A DNA stretch of 64,000 nucleotides from Rossellomorea sp036867415 (GTDB lineage: Bacteria; Bacillota; Bacilli; Bacillales; Bacillaceae_B): positions 62,001-126,000 of the forward strand of contig NZ_JBAJHU010000004.1 of the NCBI RefSeq assembly GCF_036867415.1, read 5' to 3'. Below the pieces are notes generated by a model, which searched no databases, was not told the DNA's origin, and worked only from the letters and a program-made list of their open reading frames with translations. Positions 62,190-64,000 of the stretch are shown in pieces; within the stretch, counting starts at the first letter, position 1; every line of letters starts with the position of its first letter. A program made the translations under genes and the position numbers.

Positions 62190-62221
62190 TGGCGTCCCAG
62201 GAGAGATTCGAACTCCCGACC
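62190..62221 (-). other. duplicated tRNA-Arg 3' end, probable attachment site
   Basis: Thirty-two bp match the 3' end of tRNA-Arg(CCT) (T arm, acceptor, discriminator, CCA) with one change, A to G, that restores a G-C pair in the T stem. Similarity stops at GACC, where the anticodon arm should begin. A 3' tRNA fragment with no 5' half marks the far junction of an element integrated into a tRNA gene. Its orientation says the element lies to the right. Confidence 0.75.
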
Positions 62222-62458
62222 GGTCATAAGAGACGTTATATTAAGCGCTTGTTAATACGCAAGCTGATACGGTCATTGAAACGAACAACTGACCGTTTGA
62301 ACTAATTCTATCATTATTATATACGCTCGGTCAATACGTTTATTTTGCGATTAGTAAGGTAGTTATACGGAATCGTAAAGTTAATTGCGTTGTAGGGCGT
62401 TTCTCAAGCAGGAAATAATCGGAAATAAGGCGAATAGGTAATGGAAGGAGTTGATAAA

Positions 62459-62668
62459 ATGGAAAGGTTTGCGATTTTAATGGTGCCGGCGCAAGATATT
62501 CACGATCCTGACGTTGCCGTCACCGTACGGGAATTAAAGAACGGGGGATATGAGGCGGAGAGTAATCTCGAGGTTAAGCAGTACGATGCCTGCCCGGTAA
62601 CTGCGGCATTCTCTGCGTACATATTTTCGAAAGAGGAGTATAAAAAGAAAAGGCCCAACGGCGATTAA
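62459..62668 (+). CDS. small protein of the integrated element (unknown)
   Basis: A 69-residue ORF from ATG 62459, behind GGAAGGAG (MERFAILMVPAQDIHDPDVA). No recognised domain, no membrane helix. It is convergent with the next gene, sharing a terminator-like stem. It is probably real because of its good ribosome site and position; an accessory prophage gene is a guess. Confidence 0.5.
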   Translation: MERFAILMVPAQDIHDPDVAVTVRELKNGGYEAESNLEVKQYDACPVTAAFSAYIFSKEEYKKKRPNGD

Positions 62669-62680
62669 CCGAAGGGCTAG
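62648..62680. terminator. hairpin between convergent element genes
   Basis: GCCC/GGGC and CGG/CCG stem pieces with a T-run (CCTTTTC) on the minus strand, between the small ORF and the proteasome-like gene. Confidence 0.5.
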
Positions 62681-62686
62681 CTTTAA

Positions 62687-63496
62687 TTACTCTTTAGTCG
62701 CTTTTTGTTCTGCATGTTTCGCAAGTATTATATCGTGTACTGGTGCAGATTCAGCTTCTTCGGTAATATGCTTTATTTCTCCGCCGTCGTTAATCAGAAT
62801 GTGATAAACAAAGTCGGTCGACACTTCGCCGGGATTACTGAAAGAAGCGATCCCGTGAGTCATCCACATTTGTTTGCGGATTGTTTCGTAGGTAAGATTG
62901 TATTCCTCCTGCGCTGTTAATCCTTCATACCGCGACTCATCGTAGAGCTCCGGTAAATCGAGCAGCGATTGGCCTACGTCTTCAAAATAACCGCTTCCAG
63001 GCGTTAGCATGTGATGTTGATAGTGGCCCGGCTCATTTTTGAACTCGTTTACCTCTTCGCCTTTACCTGCCGTGAAGATAACGAATCCTGTTTCTCCGCC
63101 ATGATAGAAGCCGTTTAAAAATACTGCCACGGAATCCTGCGAATCGAGGAGGCTAGTGCCGGTTTCACTCGTTTCTCTTTCACGAATGCGGGTATCTGCA
63201 ATCAGCTTCGCAAGGGCATCTTTGCATTCCGCAAGGTCATAGCCGACATTTACGTAAAACATCAATTCCGAGACGATCCTATCAGATAAATCAGAATCTC
63301 CAGCAGTCCCGACCAACACCTTTTCGCTTAGCTTATACGATTTAATATCCCTGACGCCTGGCAACGGGGTAGGCTCACCGAGCTTTTCCCATTCACCTGT
63401 TTCGTGATTAAACATCCTAAATGCGCGACACCTTGCCGTATCTGACGTCATGATCGCGAACATGCTTCCGATATTCGTGCCTAATACTAAGGTCAT
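62687..63496 (-). CDS. proteasome-like N-terminal nucleophile protein, phage-type context
   Basis: A 269-residue protein from ATG 63496 behind GGAGGAG. It reads like a proteasome beta/HslV fold: Thr2 would be N-terminal after Met removal (MTLVLGTNIGS), Asp19 in TSDTARC, Lys52 in IKSYKLSEKVLVGTAGDSD (the place of proteasome Lys33), a middle strand pair (VAVFLNGFYHGGETGFVIF), and GSG at 167-169 (proteasome Ser129 region). I know of no described function in phages. It overlaps the upstream coiled-coil gene by 4 bp. Confidence 0.6.
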   Translation of the reverse strand: MTLVLGTNIGSMFAIMTSDTARCRAFRMFNHETGEWEKLGEPTPLPGVRDIKSYKLSEKVLVGTAGDSDLSDRIVSELMFYVNVGYDLAECKDALAKLIADTRIRERETSETGTSLLDSQDSVAVFLNGFYHGGETGFVIFTAGKGEEVNEFKNEPGHYQHHMLTPGSGYFEDVGQSLLDLPELYDESRYEGLTAQEEYNLTYETIRKQMWMTHGIASFSNPGEVSTDFVYHILINDGGEIKHITEEAESAPVHDIILAKHAEQKATKE

Positions 63497-64000
63497 TCGA
63501 AATCTCCTCCTTTGAGCATCAACATAATTTCCAGCGACTCTTTTGCTCGTTGTTTAGCTTGTTCGCTATTGTTACCGTACGACCTAGCACCTCCAATTTC
63601 CTCGATGAATACTCGCTTTCTGATGTCTGCGCCTAGTTTACTGTTCAACGTGTCCGCATTACCTATGATTTCGGCAATTTTACTTCGAACCCCTTCAAGT
63701 TTACTAATCTTGGCGTCGATTTCCTTTTTGGCATTACGGTATTCTTCCGTATTACGAGAGGCAGCGTCTTTAATTCCGTCCATTTCCGCCTTTTGCTTGT
63801 AAAGGTTTGTTAATTCGTTCTCGAGCGTTTGCATTTCCGTTCCTCGTTTTGCGTTAATACCGCTTTGCTTGAGCTCAATTTCAACCATGCGCTGCTTTAC
63901 TGCGTCTAGTTTGCCGATTTCTTGCTGAATTTTATCCAATTCTTTCGACCGTTCGAGCACAGTACCAGCGACTTCTGCCTTCTGATCGCGGATTTTTTGT
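63493..64000 (-). CDS. coiled-coil protein, partial (probable phage structural protein)
   Basis: The frame is open at the right window edge, so the N-terminus is missing; a GTG at 63960 is probably internal. The visible 169 residues are almost all heptad-type helix (LDKIQQEIGKLDAVKQRMVE, LENELTNLYKQKAEMD, KKEIDAKISKLEGVRSKIAE), with a short C-terminal part (FIEEIGGARSYGNN). Long coiled coils of this sort occur in phage tail and minor structural proteins; the family cannot be named from this part. Confidence 0.6.
   Translation of the reverse strand, partial: QKIRDQKAEVAGTVLERSKELDKIQQEIGKLDAVKQRMVEIELKQSGINAKRGTEMQTLENELTNLYKQKAEMDGIKDAASRNTEEYRNAKKEIDAKISKLEGVRSKIAEIIGNADTLNSKLGADIRKRVFIEEIGGARSYGNNSEQAKQRAKESLEIMLMLKGGDFE

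Larger units (their letters stand above)
62222..64000. mobile_element. left edge of a probable prophage or integrative element
   Basis: From the tRNA fragment to the window end the B. subtilis-like gene order stops. Genes are of unknown or phage-like type: a small rightward ORF, a proteasome-like protein and a long coiled-coil protein. No integrase is in view. The far junction, with the full tRNA-Arg, should lie beyond 64000. 62222-62458 holds no gene. Confidence 0.6.

Noticed and set aside
62087..62305. 72-residue plus-strand frame over the tRNA fragment
   Set aside because: It is the read-through of the terminator and tRNA 3' fragment (peptide SQERFELPT is the well-known false product of tRNA antisense).

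Overview
The window is chromosomal DNA from a spore-forming member of the Bacillaceae. Gene order follows the Bacillus subtilis safA-nad-phe-obg-spo0B-min-mre-comC-folC-valS-hem-lon-clpX-tig-ysoA segment almost step for step, and many proteins have the same length as their B. subtilis counterparts. Nearly every gene reads on the minus strand. Two points differ from B. subtilis: an rng (RNase E/G family) gene beside rplU, and a full type IV pilus cluster where B. subtilis has only comC. This fits a marine or soil Bacillus/Rossellomorea-like genome; the genus is an inference.

Layout from the left. 1-2110: a very long, repeat-rich safA that runs off the window. 2.3-7.8 kb: NAD synthesis (nadA, nadC, nadB), divergent nifS and the repressor nadR, with a NadR-type operator between nadB and nifS. 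7.9-12.5 kb: pheA, pheB, obg, spo0B, rpmA, prp, rplU with an L21-type leader. 12.7-15.9 kb: rng, spoIVFB, spoIVFA. 16.2-22 kb: minD, minC, mreD, mreC, mreB, radC, maf. 22.1-23.1 kb: spoIIB. 23.2-32.7 kb: a pilus operon coding for PilO, PilN, PilM, prepilin peptidase, pilin, PilC, PilT, PilB, a G5-like membrane protein and a small membrane protein, followed at 32.9-34.6 kb by a GGDEF protein. 34.7-40.5 kb: folC, valS with a T-box leader, a 62-residue membrane ORF with a sigma-K-like promoter, and ysxE. 40.6-48.9 kb: spoVID and the haem operon hemAXCDBL. 49-52.4 kb: a ysxD-like gene and a polar amino acid ABC transporter. 52.7-61.7 kb: engB (ysxC), lonA, lonB, clpX, tig, ysoA. 61.9-64 kb: tRNA-Arg(CCT), then a duplicated tRNA 3' end that looks like an attachment site, then the edge of a probable prophage.

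How the parts work together. Several genes serve sporulation: SafA and SpoVID (LysM coat assembly partners), SpoIVFA/SpoIVFB (sigma-K activation), Spo0B, SpoIIB and LonB. Promoter-like matches to sigma-E, sigma-F and sigma-K sites lie where expected. The pilus operon has both an extension and a retraction ATPase. Its PilB starts with a MshEN (c-di-GMP-binding type) domain, and a diguanylate cyclase gene lies directly upstream, which suggests c-di-GMP control of pilus extension.

Points for a second look: two copies of a roughly 250-400 bp interspersed repeat with terminal inverted repeats; a 25-bp tandem repeat between spoIVFA and minD; two blocks of 39-bp coding repeats in safA; and a proteasome-like N-terminal-threonine protein in the presumed prophage.
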